This document shows, piece after piece, positions 49,106-57,920 of a stretch of 64,000 nt of DNA. The DNA lies in contig JBFWZA010000007.1 of NCBI GenBank assembly GCA_050185825.1, positions 186,001-250,000 on the forward strand. Reading direction: 5' to 3'. The stretch comes from SZUA-309 sp050185825 (GTDB lineage Bacteria; Pseudomonadota; Gammaproteobacteria; Pseudomonadales; Azotimanducaceae). The notes beneath the pieces were generated by a model. The model saw nothing but the letters and a program-made list of their open reading frames with translations. It had not been told where the DNA came from and searched no databases. Both the position numbers and the translations under genes were made by a program. How positions within the stretch are numbered: the first letter of the stretch is position 1; every line of letters starts with the position of its first letter.

Positions 49106-50886
49106 TCTGCGTAGGACCCGAGCTGGGGAATGTGGAAAACGGACTTCTGCATGTCCCAGGCGTTGGTGGGGCAGCGCTCGGCGCACAGACCGCAGTGCAC
49201 GCAGACGTCCTCGTCCTTGACCATGATGCGGCCGGTACCGAGCTCGTCGGAGATGTAGAGCGCCTGGTCGAGGTTGGCCGCCGGCGCGGTCAGCCGCGTG
49301 CGCAGAGCCTCCTCTTCCACGTTCTCGGTAAAGGTGATGCAGTCCATCGGGCAGATGTCCACGCAGGCATCGCACTCGATGCACAGCTTCTCCGTGAACA
49401 CCGTCTGCACGTCGCAGTTGAGACAGCGTTGCGCTTCCTTGGCGCCCAGCGCCCGGTCGAAGCCCAGCTCCACCTCCACCTTGATGTCGGCGAGCGCGAT
49501 CTTCTTATCGACGTGCGGCACCAGATAGCGGGCGGACGGATCGTGCGCGCTGTCGTAGCTCCACTCGTGCACGCCCATCTTCTGGCTGATCAGATTCACC
49601 CCCTCGGGCGGCCGGTCGGCTTTCAGGTCCCTGCCGTGGCAGAAGAGGTGAATGGAAATGGCCGCCTTGTGGGCATGCGCCGAGGCCCAGATGATGTTCT
49701 CCGGCCCGAGCGCCGCGTCGCCGCCGAAGAACACCTTCGGGTTGCTGGACTGCAGCGTCTCCTCGTCGAGGATGGGGCAGTCCCACTTGTCGAACTCGAT
49801 GCCGAGATCGCGCTCGATCCACGGGCAGTGGTTGTCCTGGCCGATAGCCATGAGGATGTGGTCCGCCTCCATGAACACGTCGGGCTCGCCGCTCGGCACG
49901 TATTTCAGCCGGCCGTTCTCCTCCACCGGCTTCACGCACTCGAAGATCACGCCTTTGAGCCTGCCGTTCTCGTGCACGAACTCCTTGGGCGGACGGTTGT
50001 TGACGATGGGAATGCCCTCGCTCATGGCATCCTCCTTCTCCCACTCCGAGGCCTTCATCACCTCGAACGCGGAGCGGACCACCACGGTCACGGACTCCGC
50101 ACCCAGGCGCTTGGCCGTGCGGCAGCAGTCCATGGCCGTGTTGCCGCCGCCCATGACGATCACCTTGCCTTCGATCTTCGTCGTGTGGCCGAAGGCGACG
50201 CTGGAGAGCCAGTCGATGCCGATGGAGATGTGGTCGCCGACGGCGTCGCGGCCCGGCAGATCCAGATCGCGCCCACGGGGCGCGCCGGTGCCCACGAACA
50301 CCGCATCGAAGTCCTCTGCCTCGAGGAAGGTCTTCATGCTGGTGATCTCGTGGTTGAAATGGGTCACCACGCCCATGTCGAGAATCCGGTCCACCTCTTC
50401 CTCCAGCACCTCGATGGGCAGCCGGAAGGCCGGAATCTGGGAGCGCATCATGCCGCCCCCCCTGGCATCCTTCTCGTACAGATGCACCTCGTAGCCCTGT
50501 GGCAGCAGGTCCCTGGCCACCGCCAGGGAGGCCGGGCCCGCACCGATCAGCGCCACCCGCTTGCCGTTCTTCCTGGTGGGCACTCTCGGCATGTAGGCGG
50601 ACACGTCGCCTTTGTTGTCCGCAGCGACACGCTTCAGCCGGCAGATCGCCACCGGCTTCTCTTCGGTGCGCACGCGGCGGCAGGCCGGTTCGCAGGGCCG
50701 GTCGCACGTGCGCCCGAGAATGCCCGGGAAGACGTTGGAGTCCCAGTTGAGCATGTACGCTTCGGTGTAGCGCTCCTGGGCGATCAGACGGATGTATTCC
50801 GGGACCGGCGTGTGCGCGGGGCAGGCCCACTGGCAGTCGACGACCTTGTGAAAGTAATTCGGATCGAAAATATTGGTGGCTTTCAT
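49102..50886 (-). CDS. NAD(P)H- and ferredoxin-linked FAD oxidoreductase (GltD-like, two 4Fe-4S)
   Basis: 594 residues. Residues 1-80 carry CQWACPAHTPVPEYIRL and GRTCDRPCEPACRR (GltD-type N-terminal 4Fe-4S motifs). Then VALIGAGPASLAVARDLLPQGYEVHLYEKDARGGGMM (FAD), VIVMGGGNTAMDCCRTAKRLGAESVTVVVRSAFE (NAD(P)H) and FGGDAALGPENIIWASAHAHKAAISI. C-terminal dicluster ferredoxin domain CIECDACVDICPMDC and CVHCGLCAERCP. It probably links the korAB ferredoxin to NAD(P)H. First gene of the operon; its stop overlaps korA. Confidence 0.88.
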   Translation of the reverse strand: MKATNIFDPNYFHKVVDCQWACPAHTPVPEYIRLIAQERYTEAYMLNWDSNVFPGILGRTCDRPCEPACRRVRTEEKPVAICRLKRVAADNKGDVSAYMPRVPTRKNGKRVALIGAGPASLAVARDLLPQGYEVHLYEKDARGGGMMRSQIPAFRLPIEVLEEEVDRILDMGVVTHFNHEITSMKTFLEAEDFDAVFVGTGAPRGRDLDLPGRDAVGDHISIGIDWLSSVAFGHTTKIEGKVIVMGGGNTAMDCCRTAKRLGAESVTVVVRSAFEVMKASEWEKEDAMSEGIPIVNNRPPKEFVHENGRLKGVIFECVKPVEENGRLKYVPSGEPDVFMEADHILMAIGQDNHCPWIERDLGIEFDKWDCPILDEETLQSSNPKVFFGGDAALGPENIIWASAHAHKAAISIHLFCHGRDLKADRPPEGVNLISQKMGVHEWSYDSAHDPSARYLVPHVDKKIALADIKVEVELGFDRALGAKEAQRCLNCDVQTVFTEKLCIECDACVDICPMDCITFTENVEEEALRTRLTAPAANLDQALYISDELGTGRIMVKDEDVCVHCGLCAERCPTNAWDMQKSVFHIPQLGSYAE

Positions 50887-51006
50887 GCTCTCAATTCGTT
50901 CGTGCGCCCGGCAGCACCTCGGTCGGCATCTGATCCGGACCGCTGTCTACGCTCGCACGGAATACGAACGCCGGGAAGAACTCCGGGCGCCTGTTGCTCT
51001 CCTCTC

Positions 51007-51051
51007 GATCAATGTGATCAACATGATCAACAAGATCAATCTGATCTGATC
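51007..51051. repeat. Clustered GATC-containing 9-bp repeats
   Basis: GATCAATGT, GATCAACAT, GATCAACAA, GATCAATCT then GATCTGATC: six GATC sites within about 45 bp with a 9-bp period. It lies in the 223-bp gap upstream of the korAB operon (start 50886) and downstream of the protease gene (stop 51110). Confidence 0.7.
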
Positions 51052-51109
51052 AAACCCAATGACCAAACCGTCCGATTAGCAGGGCTGATGACGGTGCAGG
51101 TCGTTGACT

Positions 51110-52147
51110 TTAGCGCGGATCTCCGGGCCTGCCAACCACTCCGGGCAGGTCGCCTGACAATCGCGCCAGCACGTCCGTGCCGAGCAGGCCGTCCACCCCG
51201 GCCGGCAGCGCATCGAACCCGAGAACGGGCAGATCGTTCAGCACCAGCGAGCCCAGCTTCAGCTCGGCGATCCGGTACACGGGCAGCTCCACCCGCCCTG
51301 CCGCGGTCTGGACACTGACCCGATCCTCGACCCGTCGTGCCCCCAGCGCCACGAGCCGTTCCTCGGCCAGCCCCGTCATGGTGGCGCCGGTGTCGACGAG
51401 CAGCCGATAGCTGCCCGATCTGCGCCCGCTGCTCACCGAAGCCCGGGCATACATGGCGCCATTGTCGCGCTCGACGGGCAGCCGGGCGTCGGCCAGCTCG
51501 ATCTCGGCGGCCAGCAGGTCGATCTCGTCCTGGGTGACACCGACGGTGCCGACCTCCTTCAGCAGTCGTGCCGCCTCCGCGTGGGCGCCGCTCCTGGCCA
51601 GCCAGCGCGCGAGCTTCAATCGGTGGCCGTCCCAGGCCGGCTCGGCCAGCACCAGCTGCTCGAAGTAAGCCACCAACCCCGCCAGATCCCCGGCGTGGAT
51701 CAGCTGCTGTTCCCGGGCATTGATCAGCAGGTCCAGACGCCGACGCGCCTGCGTCGCGTCTTCCGGCGTGGGCGGAAAGCGCAGGATGTCGATCAGCGGT
51801 TCGAGGGCGGCATCGGCGTCCCCCGTCATCTGACGCAGATCCGCCAGCAGAAAGAGGGCTTGTGCATCGCCTGCGAATGCGTCCAGGTGGGCTTCCACCA
51901 GCGTCAGCGCCGCCAGCGGCTGGCCCTCGCGGACCAGCTCTCGCGCTCGGGCGAGGCGATCCGTGTCCGCCTCCGCCGGCGCCCCGTCTGTCGGGTCGTA
52001 CACCGGTTCGGGCCAGGGTTCGCCCGGCGGCGTGGCGGCTTCCAGGTCCACCGCCGGTGAGGATGAGCGCTCGATGGATGCGCGACCCGCCAGGAAGGCG
52101 ACCACCAGCGTGGCGAACCACAGGGTCCATATGGCAGTTCGTTTCAC
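51110..52147 (-). CDS. Retropepsin-like aspartic protease with N-terminal membrane anchor
   Basis: 345 residues. AIWTLWFATLVVAFLAGRASIE is an N-terminal signal anchor or uncleaved signal peptide. Residues about 60-235 form TPR-like helices (GDAQALFLLADLRQMTGDADAALEPL). The C-terminal domain holds the aspartic protease motif YRLLVDTGATMTGLAEERLVALGA with the catalytic DTG, an ELPVYRIAELKLGSLVLNDLPVLGF strand set and GVDGLLGTDVLARLSG. This fits the TIGR02281 group of clan AA proteases (dimeric or single-copy DTG). Likely periplasmic; substrates unknown. Confidence 0.82.
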   Translation of the reverse strand: MKRTAIWTLWFATLVVAFLAGRASIERSSSPAVDLEAATPPGEPWPEPVYDPTDGAPAEADTDRLARARELVREGQPLAALTLVEAHLDAFAGDAQALFLLADLRQMTGDADAALEPLIDILRFPPTPEDATQARRRLDLLINAREQQLIHAGDLAGLVAYFEQLVLAEPAWDGHRLKLARWLARSGAHAEAARLLKEVGTVGVTQDEIDLLAAEIELADARLPVERDNGAMYARASVSSGRRSGSYRLLVDTGATMTGLAEERLVALGARRVEDRVSVQTAAGRVELPVYRIAELKLGSLVLNDLPVLGFDALPAGVDGLLGTDVLARLSGDLPGVVGRPGDPR

Positions 52148-52186
52148 GGACGGTAGAATACCAGCCCCTCACCAGCCCCGGCACCG

Positions 52187-55100
52187 ATGTCAGACCCCGA
52201 CGCCGCCCAGTCCGCGCGCGCTTACGCGCCTTTTTCACCGCCGCCCGCCCCGGGCGCCGGTCAGCATGTGGGCTGGACGGGACTCGCGGGCTCGGCGGCG
52301 GCGCTGGCGGTGGCGGCGGCGACGCGGGCGCGCGACGAGCTCACGGTGGTGGTCACGGCCGATGGTGCGGGGGCGCGACGCTGGCTGGGTGAGCTCGAAT
52401 TCGCGGCACCCGACGTGGAGACGCTCTACTTTCCCGAATGGGAAACCCTGGCCTACGACGCCTTCTCGCCTCACGAGGACATCATCTCGGAGCGGCTCAG
52501 CACCCTGCACCACCTGCCCCGGCACGTTCGCGGTGCCCGGCACCTGGTGGTCACCCTGCCGACCCTGCTGCAGCGGCTGCCGCCGCGCGCCTACGTGGAA
52601 GGCCACACGCTCAGGCTCGCCGTCGGCCAGACGTTCCGCGCCGTCGATGAGCGCCGGCAGCTGGAGGCCGCCGGTTATCGTGCCGTGGAGACGGTGACCG
52701 GCCGCGGCGAGTTCGCCGTGCGCGGCTCGCTGATGGACATCTTCCCCATGGGCAGCGACGCGCCGCTGCGCATCGACCTGCTGGACGACGAGATCGAGAG
52801 CCTGCGCACCTTCGATCCGGACAGCCAGCGGACCATCACCCGGGTAGAGAGCTTCGAGCTGCTGCCCGCCAAGGAGTTTCCTCTCGACGAGCAGGCCATC
52901 GCCCGCTTCCGTGACAAGTGGCACAACACCTTCAACGTCGACGTGCGCCGCTGCAGCGTCTACCAGGACGTCAGCCAGGGCATCGCGCCGAACGGCGTGG
53001 AGTACTACCTGCCGCTGTTCTTCGAGGAGCTGGCGTCGCTGTTCGACTATCTTCCTGCGGGCGCCCTGATCGTTGCCGACGCGGACCTCCACGCCGGGGG
53101 TCGGGCATGCCTTCAGGACGTGGCGCGGCGTTACGACAGTCTCGCGCACGATGTGGAGCGTCCGATTCTGCCGCCGGAGCGGCTCTTCCTGCGCGAGGAG
53201 GAGCTCGGCAGCGCATTGAAGCAGCGGGCCGTGGTCGAGCTCGTCCGCACCGTGAAGCACAGCTTCCCGTTCGCGAGCCGGACGTTGCCCGATCTGACCG
53301 CGAACGTCCGCGCCAGGGACCCCGCCGCCGCCCTGCACGCGTTCCTGGCGGGCACCCAGGCGCGGGTGCTGTTCGTCGCAGACACCGCCGGCCGGCGGGA
53401 GGTGTTCTACGAGTTTCTGAGTCGCGCCGGGATACGCCCCCGGGAGGTCGCCACCCTGGCCGGATTCCTCGCCGGCAGCGACCGGTTCGGCCTCGGCATC
53501 GCGCCGCTGGAGCGGGGCCTGTGGCTGGACGAGGTGGCGGTCGTCACCGAGAACCAGGTGTTCGGCCACCAGGTGAACGAGCGCCGCGTCCGGGCCGCAA
53601 GGGCCCTGGACCCGGACCAGATCATCAGGAACCTCACCGAGCTGCACGTGGGCGAGCCGGTGGTGCACATCGAGCACGGCATCGGCCGCTACCTGGGGCT
53701 CGAGACGCTGACCATCGACGGCAGCCCCAACGAGTTTCTGGCGCTGGCCTACGCGGAGGACGCCAAGCTCTACGTGCCTGTCACCGCCCTGCACCTGATC
53801 AGCCGCTACTCGGGTGCCGATTCGGAGCACGCACCCCTGCACCGGCTCGGCTCCGATCAGTGGGAGAAGGCGAAGCGGCGGGCCGCCGAGAAAGTCCACG
53901 ACGTGGCCGCCGAGCTCCTGAACATCTACGCGCGCCGCGAGGTGGCGGATCAGTTCGCCTTCAACGAGCCCGCGGAAGATTACCGGCGCTTCGCCGCGCA
54001 GTTTCCCTTCGAGCTGACACCCGACCAGCAGACGGCCATCGACGAGGTGATCGGTGATCTCTGCTCGAAGCGTTCCACAGACCGGCTGATCTGCGGCGAC
54101 GTGGGATTCGGCAAGACGGAGGTGGCCATGCGGGCTGCCTTCCTGGCGGTGGCGAGCGGCAAGCAGGTGGCCGTGCTGGTGCCGACCACCCTGCTCGCTC
54201 ACCAGCACTTCGAGACGTTCCGCGACCGGTTCGCGGACTGGCCGGTGACCATCGAGACGCTTTCCCGGATGCGCTCGGACAGCGAGGTCGACGCCATCAC
54301 GGGCGGGCTCGCCTCGGGCCGGATCGACATCGTGATCGGCACCCACAAGCTCCTGAACCCCTCGTTCGCCTTCAAGGATCTGGGGCTGATCGTCATCGAC
54401 GAGGAGCACCGTTTCGGCGTTCGCCAGAAGGAGCGGCTGCGCGCACTGCGCGCGGAAGTGGACGTGATCACGCTCACGGCCACGCCCATCCCGCGCACGC
54501 TGAACATGGCGATGAACGGCATCCGCGATCTCTCGATCATCGCCACCCCGCCCGCCAAGCGCCTGTCCATCAACACCTTCGTTCAGGAGAAGCGCAGGCA
54601 CGTGATCCGCGAAGCGATCGCGCGCGAGCTCATGCGCGGCGGACAGGTGTTCTACCTGCACAACGAGGTGCGCACCATCGAGCAGACGGCGGCGGAGCTC
54701 GCCGAGCTGGTGCCTGAGGCCCGGATCGGCATCGGTCACGGGCAGATGCCGAAACGCGAGCTCGAGCAGGTGATGAACGACTTCTACCACCGGCAGCTGA
54801 ACCTGCTGGTGTGCACGACCATCATCGAAACCGGTATCGACATCCCCAACGCCAACACCATCATCATCGAGCGGGCGGACAGATTCGGGCTCGCCCAGCT
54901 CCACCAGCTGCGCGGCCGTGTGGGGCGCTCCAACCGGCAGGCCTATGCCTACCTGCTCACGCCGCACCCCAAGGCCATGACCCGGGACGCGGTGAAAAGG
55001 CTGGAAGCCATCGAGGCGGCCGGTGAGCTGGGCGTGGGCTTCACGCTCGCAACCCACGACATGGAGATCCGCGGGGCCGGTGAGCTGCTCGGTGACGACC

Positions 55101-55678
55101 AGTCCGGGCAGATCGAGGCCGTCGGCTTCTCCCTGTACATGGACATGCTCGACCGGGCCGTGAAGGCCATCCGCGACGGCCGGACCCCCAATCTGGACGC
55201 GCCGCTCGAGCCCATCAGCCAGGAGGTCAACCTCCACGCCTCCACCCTCATTCCGGACGATTACCTGCCGGACGTGCACGCGCGGCTGATCCTCTACAAA
55301 CGCATCGCCAGCGCGCCGGGGGCCACGGAGCTGGACGATCTCTTCGCCGAATGCGTGGACCGGTTCGGGCTGCCGCCGGAACCGCTGAAGCGGCTGTTCA
55401 AGGTCACGGCGCTCAAGATCAGGCTCGCGCTGCTCGGCATCGTGCGCCTCGATCTCGGCAGCCACGGCGGCCGGGTGGAGTTCGGTGCGCACACCCCGGT
55501 GGAGCCCATCACCGTGATCCAGCTCGTGCAGCGCGCGCCCGGCACCTACCGGCTGGAAGGCGCGACCACCCTGCGGGTGAGCCGGGAACTCGAGGATTTC
55601 GACGCACGTATCGAGTACGCTTACCGGCTCCTGGACAGCCTCACGCCCGCCGACACCCACATCGCCGCCAACGCATGA
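52187..55678 (+). CDS. mfd: Transcription-repair coupling factor Mfd
   Basis: 1163 residues (E. coli 1148). Mfd removes RNA polymerase stalled at lesions and recruits UvrA. In order: UvrB-homology region (YFPEWETLAYDAFSPHEDIISERLSTLHHL, TGRGEFAVRGSLMDIFPMG), the RNAP-interaction domain (HIEHGIGRYLGLETLTIDGSPNEFLALAYAEDAKLYVPVTALHLISRY), helicase motifs (ICGDVGFGKTEVAMRAAFLAV Walker A; VIDEEHRFGVRQKERL DEEH; TATPIPRTLNMAMNGIRDLSII), RecG-like TRG (HQLRGRVGRSNRQAYAYLLT) and TRCF C-terminal domain. Overlaps csiV by 4 bp. Confidence 0.97.
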   Translation: MSDPDAAQSARAYAPFSPPPAPGAGQHVGWTGLAGSAAALAVAAATRARDELTVVVTADGAGARRWLGELEFAAPDVETLYFPEWETLAYDAFSPHEDIISERLSTLHHLPRHVRGARHLVVTLPTLLQRLPPRAYVEGHTLRLAVGQTFRAVDERRQLEAAGYRAVETVTGRGEFAVRGSLMDIFPMGSDAPLRIDLLDDEIESLRTFDPDSQRTITRVESFELLPAKEFPLDEQAIARFRDKWHNTFNVDVRRCSVYQDVSQGIAPNGVEYYLPLFFEELASLFDYLPAGALIVADADLHAGGRACLQDVARRYDSLAHDVERPILPPERLFLREEELGSALKQRAVVELVRTVKHSFPFASRTLPDLTANVRARDPAAALHAFLAGTQARVLFVADTAGRREVFYEFLSRAGIRPREVATLAGFLAGSDRFGLGIAPLERGLWLDEVAVVTENQVFGHQVNERRVRAARALDPDQIIRNLTELHVGEPVVHIEHGIGRYLGLETLTIDGSPNEFLALAYAEDAKLYVPVTALHLISRYSGADSEHAPLHRLGSDQWEKAKRRAAEKVHDVAAELLNIYARREVADQFAFNEPAEDYRRFAAQFPFELTPDQQTAIDEVIGDLCSKRSTDRLICGDVGFGKTEVAMRAAFLAVASGKQVAVLVPTTLLAHQHFETFRDRFADWPVTIETLSRMRSDSEVDAITGGLASGRIDIVIGTHKLLNPSFAFKDLGLIVIDEEHRFGVRQKERLRALRAEVDVITLTATPIPRTLNMAMNGIRDLSIIATPPAKRLSINTFVQEKRRHVIREAIARELMRGGQVFYLHNEVRTIEQTAAELAELVPEARIGIGHGQMPKRELEQVMNDFYHRQLNLLVCTTIIETGIDIPNANTIIIERADRFGLAQLHQLRGRVGRSNRQAYAYLLTPHPKAMTRDAVKRLEAIEAAGELGVGFTLATHDMEIRGAGELLGDDQSGQIEAVGFSLYMDMLDRAVKAIRDGRTPNLDAPLEPISQEVNLHASTLIPDDYLPDVHARLILYKRIASAPGATELDDLFAECVDRFGLPPEPLKRLFKVTALKIRLALLGIVRLDLGSHGGRVEFGAHTPVEPITVIQLVQRAPGTYRLEGATTLRVSRELEDFDARIEYAYRLLDSLTPADTHIAANA

Positions 55679-56640
55679 TGATCCCCCCGTTGCCATCGCG
55701 CGCCGTGTGGGCGCTGCTCATCCTGGCGCTCGTGCCCGCTGCCGGCCGCGCCGCGGACGTGGACGCTTCAGCAATCGAGCCCTATCTCAGCGGACGCTAC
55801 TTCGAGATCGAATTCGTGGTCTTCGAGCGCTCACAAGTCACGGACTTCAGCACCGGCGAAAATCTCTCCCTCGACCGACCCCGGTCGCTGCCGAACGGCA
55901 TCCGCACGCAGCGGCTGGATGCGCAGATGCCGTGGGCGGGACCCATCGACGGCCTCACCCGCTTGTGCCTGACCTACCCCACGCTTACCTACGAATGGGA
56001 AACGGAGACGACGGGTGACCTGCCGGACGCGCCGGTCGGCCAGTCCGGGCGTCCGGTGCCCACTATTCACCCCTATCTGGAGCCGGACCCGCTGCTCGAT
56101 TTTCTGGCTCGCCTCGCCGCCTTCGAACGCGGGCTCGACGAGCGGGCCGACCGCTGGCAGCCGGTGGACGATTTCCTGCTCGCCCGGGAAGCCGGCCGGA
56201 TCGCCCGGTCGGGCACCGGCCGGGTCCTGTTCCACGGCCGCTGGCTGCAGAACGTTCCCGAGCGGGAAACTCCCGATCCGATTCTGATCCACGGCGGCGA
56301 ACAGCTGACCGTGCCCTGGCCGGTGTCGGAGCTCGTGGGCGCCGTGGGAGTGACGCTCGGCCGCTACCTGCACTTCCGGGCCGAGCTCTATCTGCACGGA
56401 CCGGGATTCGGCCTGCTGCCGACCGGGGCGGCCATGAATCCCGACGGCACCGCGGAGCTGCAGGTGCGTCCCCTGCCCGGACCCCGGTACATGGTGCTGT
56501 CGGAGAGCCGCCGGATGCGCTCCGGCGAGCTGCACTATCTGGATCACCCGAAGCTCGGGGTGCTCGTGCGGATCGATCCTGTGGCCCTACCCGCCGATCT
56601 CCTCGAGGCCTACGAAGCCTTCCAGCAGCACCTCGACTAG
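55675..56640 (+). CDS. csiV: CsiV-family peptidoglycan-associated periplasmic protein
   Basis: 321 residues from ATG 55675 inside the mfd stop (ATGA). SRAVWALLILALVPAAGRAADVD is a signal peptide. GRYFEIEFVVFERSQV, then a long C-terminal portion ending GRYLHFRAELYLHGPG, SESRRMRSGELHYLDHPKLGVLVRIDPV, matches CsiV, a conserved gammaproteobacterial periplasmic protein that inhibits cytokinesis checkpoint and binds peptidoglycan. csiV is next to mfd in many gammaproteobacteria. Converges with the MTIP gene with a 54-bp overlap of coding ends. Confidence 0.82.
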   Translation: MMIPPLPSRAVWALLILALVPAAGRAADVDASAIEPYLSGRYFEIEFVVFERSQVTDFSTGENLSLDRPRSLPNGIRTQRLDAQMPWAGPIDGLTRLCLTYPTLTYEWETETTGDLPDAPVGQSGRPVPTIHPYLEPDPLLDFLARLAAFERGLDERADRWQPVDDFLLAREAGRIARSGTGRVLFHGRWLQNVPERETPDPILIHGGEQLTVPWPVSELVGAVGVTLGRYLHFRAELYLHGPGFGLLPTGAAMNPDGTAELQVRPLPGPRYMVLSESRRMRSGELHYLDHPKLGVLVRIDPVALPADLLEAYEAFQQHLD

Positions 56641-57342
56641 CCGGATCGCGTCCTTCATGCAGCGCGCCGAGGCAGCCTGAATCTCCGCCAGGTCGATGAC
56701 CCTGTCGGCAAGCCCCGCTGCCGGATTGACCACCATGGCGAGCGCCGCGAACGGCAGATCGAGCTCACGGGCGAGCGCCGCCTCCGGCATGCCCGTCATG
56801 CCGACCATGTCGCAGCCATCACGCGCCATGCGGCGGATCTCCGCCGCCGTTTCCAGTCGCGGGCCCTGGGTCACGCCCATGACGCCGCCGTCGTGGAGCT
56901 CGAGTCCGGCACGCCGGCCCGCATCCAGCAGCACCTGCCGGAGCCGCTGGTCGTAGGGCAGGCTGAAGTCGATGTGCCGCACCGCGTCGTCCGGGCTGAA
57001 GGTCTGCTGGCGGCCCCAGCTGTAATCGATGATCTCGTCCGGCACCAGCAGCGCGCCGGTGGTGGCGAAGGGGCTGATGCCGCCGACGGTGTTGAGCGCG
57101 ATCACCACCTCCACCCCGGCCTCGGCGAGGAGCGTGAGGTTGGCCCGGTAGTTGACGGCGTGCGGCGCAAAGCGGTGCGGCACCCCGTGCCGGGCGATGG
57201 CCGAGATCACGTGGCCGGCCACGGCCGCCACCCGCAGGGGTGCGCTGGCATCACCGAACGCGGTTCCCGTGCCGCCCTCCTCCCGCCAGCCGGGATCCCA
57301 GGAGAGCGCCCCGGATCCGACGATGAGACCGATATGGGCCAT
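56587..57342 (-). CDS. S-methyl-5'-thioinosine phosphorylase
   Basis: 251 residues. Purine nucleoside phosphorylase family II. Phosphate loop IGLIVGSGALSW, then RHGVPHRFAPHAVNYRANL, LNTVGGISPFATTGALLVPDEIIDYS, GVTQGPRLETAAEIRRMARDGCDMVGMTGMPEAALARELDLPFAALAMVVNPAAG. The NTVGGIS and GMTGMPEAxLARE segments are typical of the group that includes Pseudomonas PA3004, which acts on methylthioinosine (MTIP) rather than methylthioadenosine. The mfd-csiV-MTIP order also matches. Its stop overlaps hpt by 1 bp-scale coupling. Confidence 0.85.
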   Translation of the reverse strand: MAHIGLIVGSGALSWDPGWREEGGTGTAFGDASAPLRVAAVAGHVISAIARHGVPHRFAPHAVNYRANLTLLAEAGVEVVIALNTVGGISPFATTGALLVPDEIIDYSWGRQQTFSPDDAVRHIDFSLPYDQRLRQVLLDAGRRAGLELHDGGVMGVTQGPRLETAAEIRRMARDGCDMVGMTGMPEAALARELDLPFAALAMVVNPAAGLADRVIDLAEIQAASARCMKDAIRLVEVLLEGFVGLEEIGG

Positions 57343-57920
57343 CAGCCTGCCTCCTGGGACGACTCGAGATGTGGAGGCAGCGCGTAGACGTCCGGCAGGT
57401 TGCGCCAGTAACCCTCGAAGTCCATACCCCAGCCGAACACGTAGCGGTCCGGGCAGGTCAGCGCTGCATGGTCCGGTGGCGGCGCGCCGGCGCGTTCGCG
57501 CACGGCAGCCTTGTCGAGCAGCACGGCGGTGGTCACGGCCTGTGCGCCCTCACCGAGGCAGAAGGCCCGCAGGGCCCCGAGGGTGACTCCCTCGTCGACG
57601 ATGTCGTCGAGCAGCACCACGTGCCGACCCGCCAGGCTCAGCCGGGGCCGGGCATGCCAGGTGAGCGCGCCGCCGCGGGTAGTCTCGCCGTAGCGGCCGA
57701 CGTGCAGGTAGGTGAGCTCGAGCGGAAACTGCAGCCGCTGCATCACGGCGGCGGTGAACGGCAGGCCGCCGTGCAGGACGCAGATAAGCAGCGGGTTCGC
57801 CTCCGCCAGCGCCACCGACAGGCGCACCGACAACCGGTCGATGGCCTGCAGCACCATCTCGCGCGGGAACAGCACCTCGGCGGTCTCCCGCGCCGCCAGC
57901 ACCGTCGGAGCAATCGTCAC
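57342..57920 (-). CDS. hpt: Hypoxanthine-guanine phosphoribosyltransferase
   Basis: 192 residues. Type I PRTase salvaging hypoxanthine or guanine with PRPP. LLICVLHGGLPFTAAVMQRL (substrate loop), VVLLDDIVDEGVTLGALRAF (PRPP-binding motif LLDDIVDEG) and DRYVFGWGMDFEGYWRNLPDVYAL (purine hood). Cytosolic. Its start overlaps the mscS-like stop and its stop overlaps the MTIP start (57342), suggesting a purine-salvage cotranscript: MTIP yields hypoxanthine, Hpt converts it to IMP. Confidence 0.9.
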   Translation of the reverse strand: MTIAPTVLAARETAEVLFPREMVLQAIDRLSVRLSVALAEANPLLICVLHGGLPFTAAVMQRLQFPLELTYLHVGRYGETTRGGALTWHARPRLSLAGRHVVLLDDIVDEGVTLGALRAFCLGEGAQAVTTAVLLDKAAVRERAGAPPPDHAALTCPDRYVFGWGMDFEGYWRNLPDVYALPPHLESSQEAG

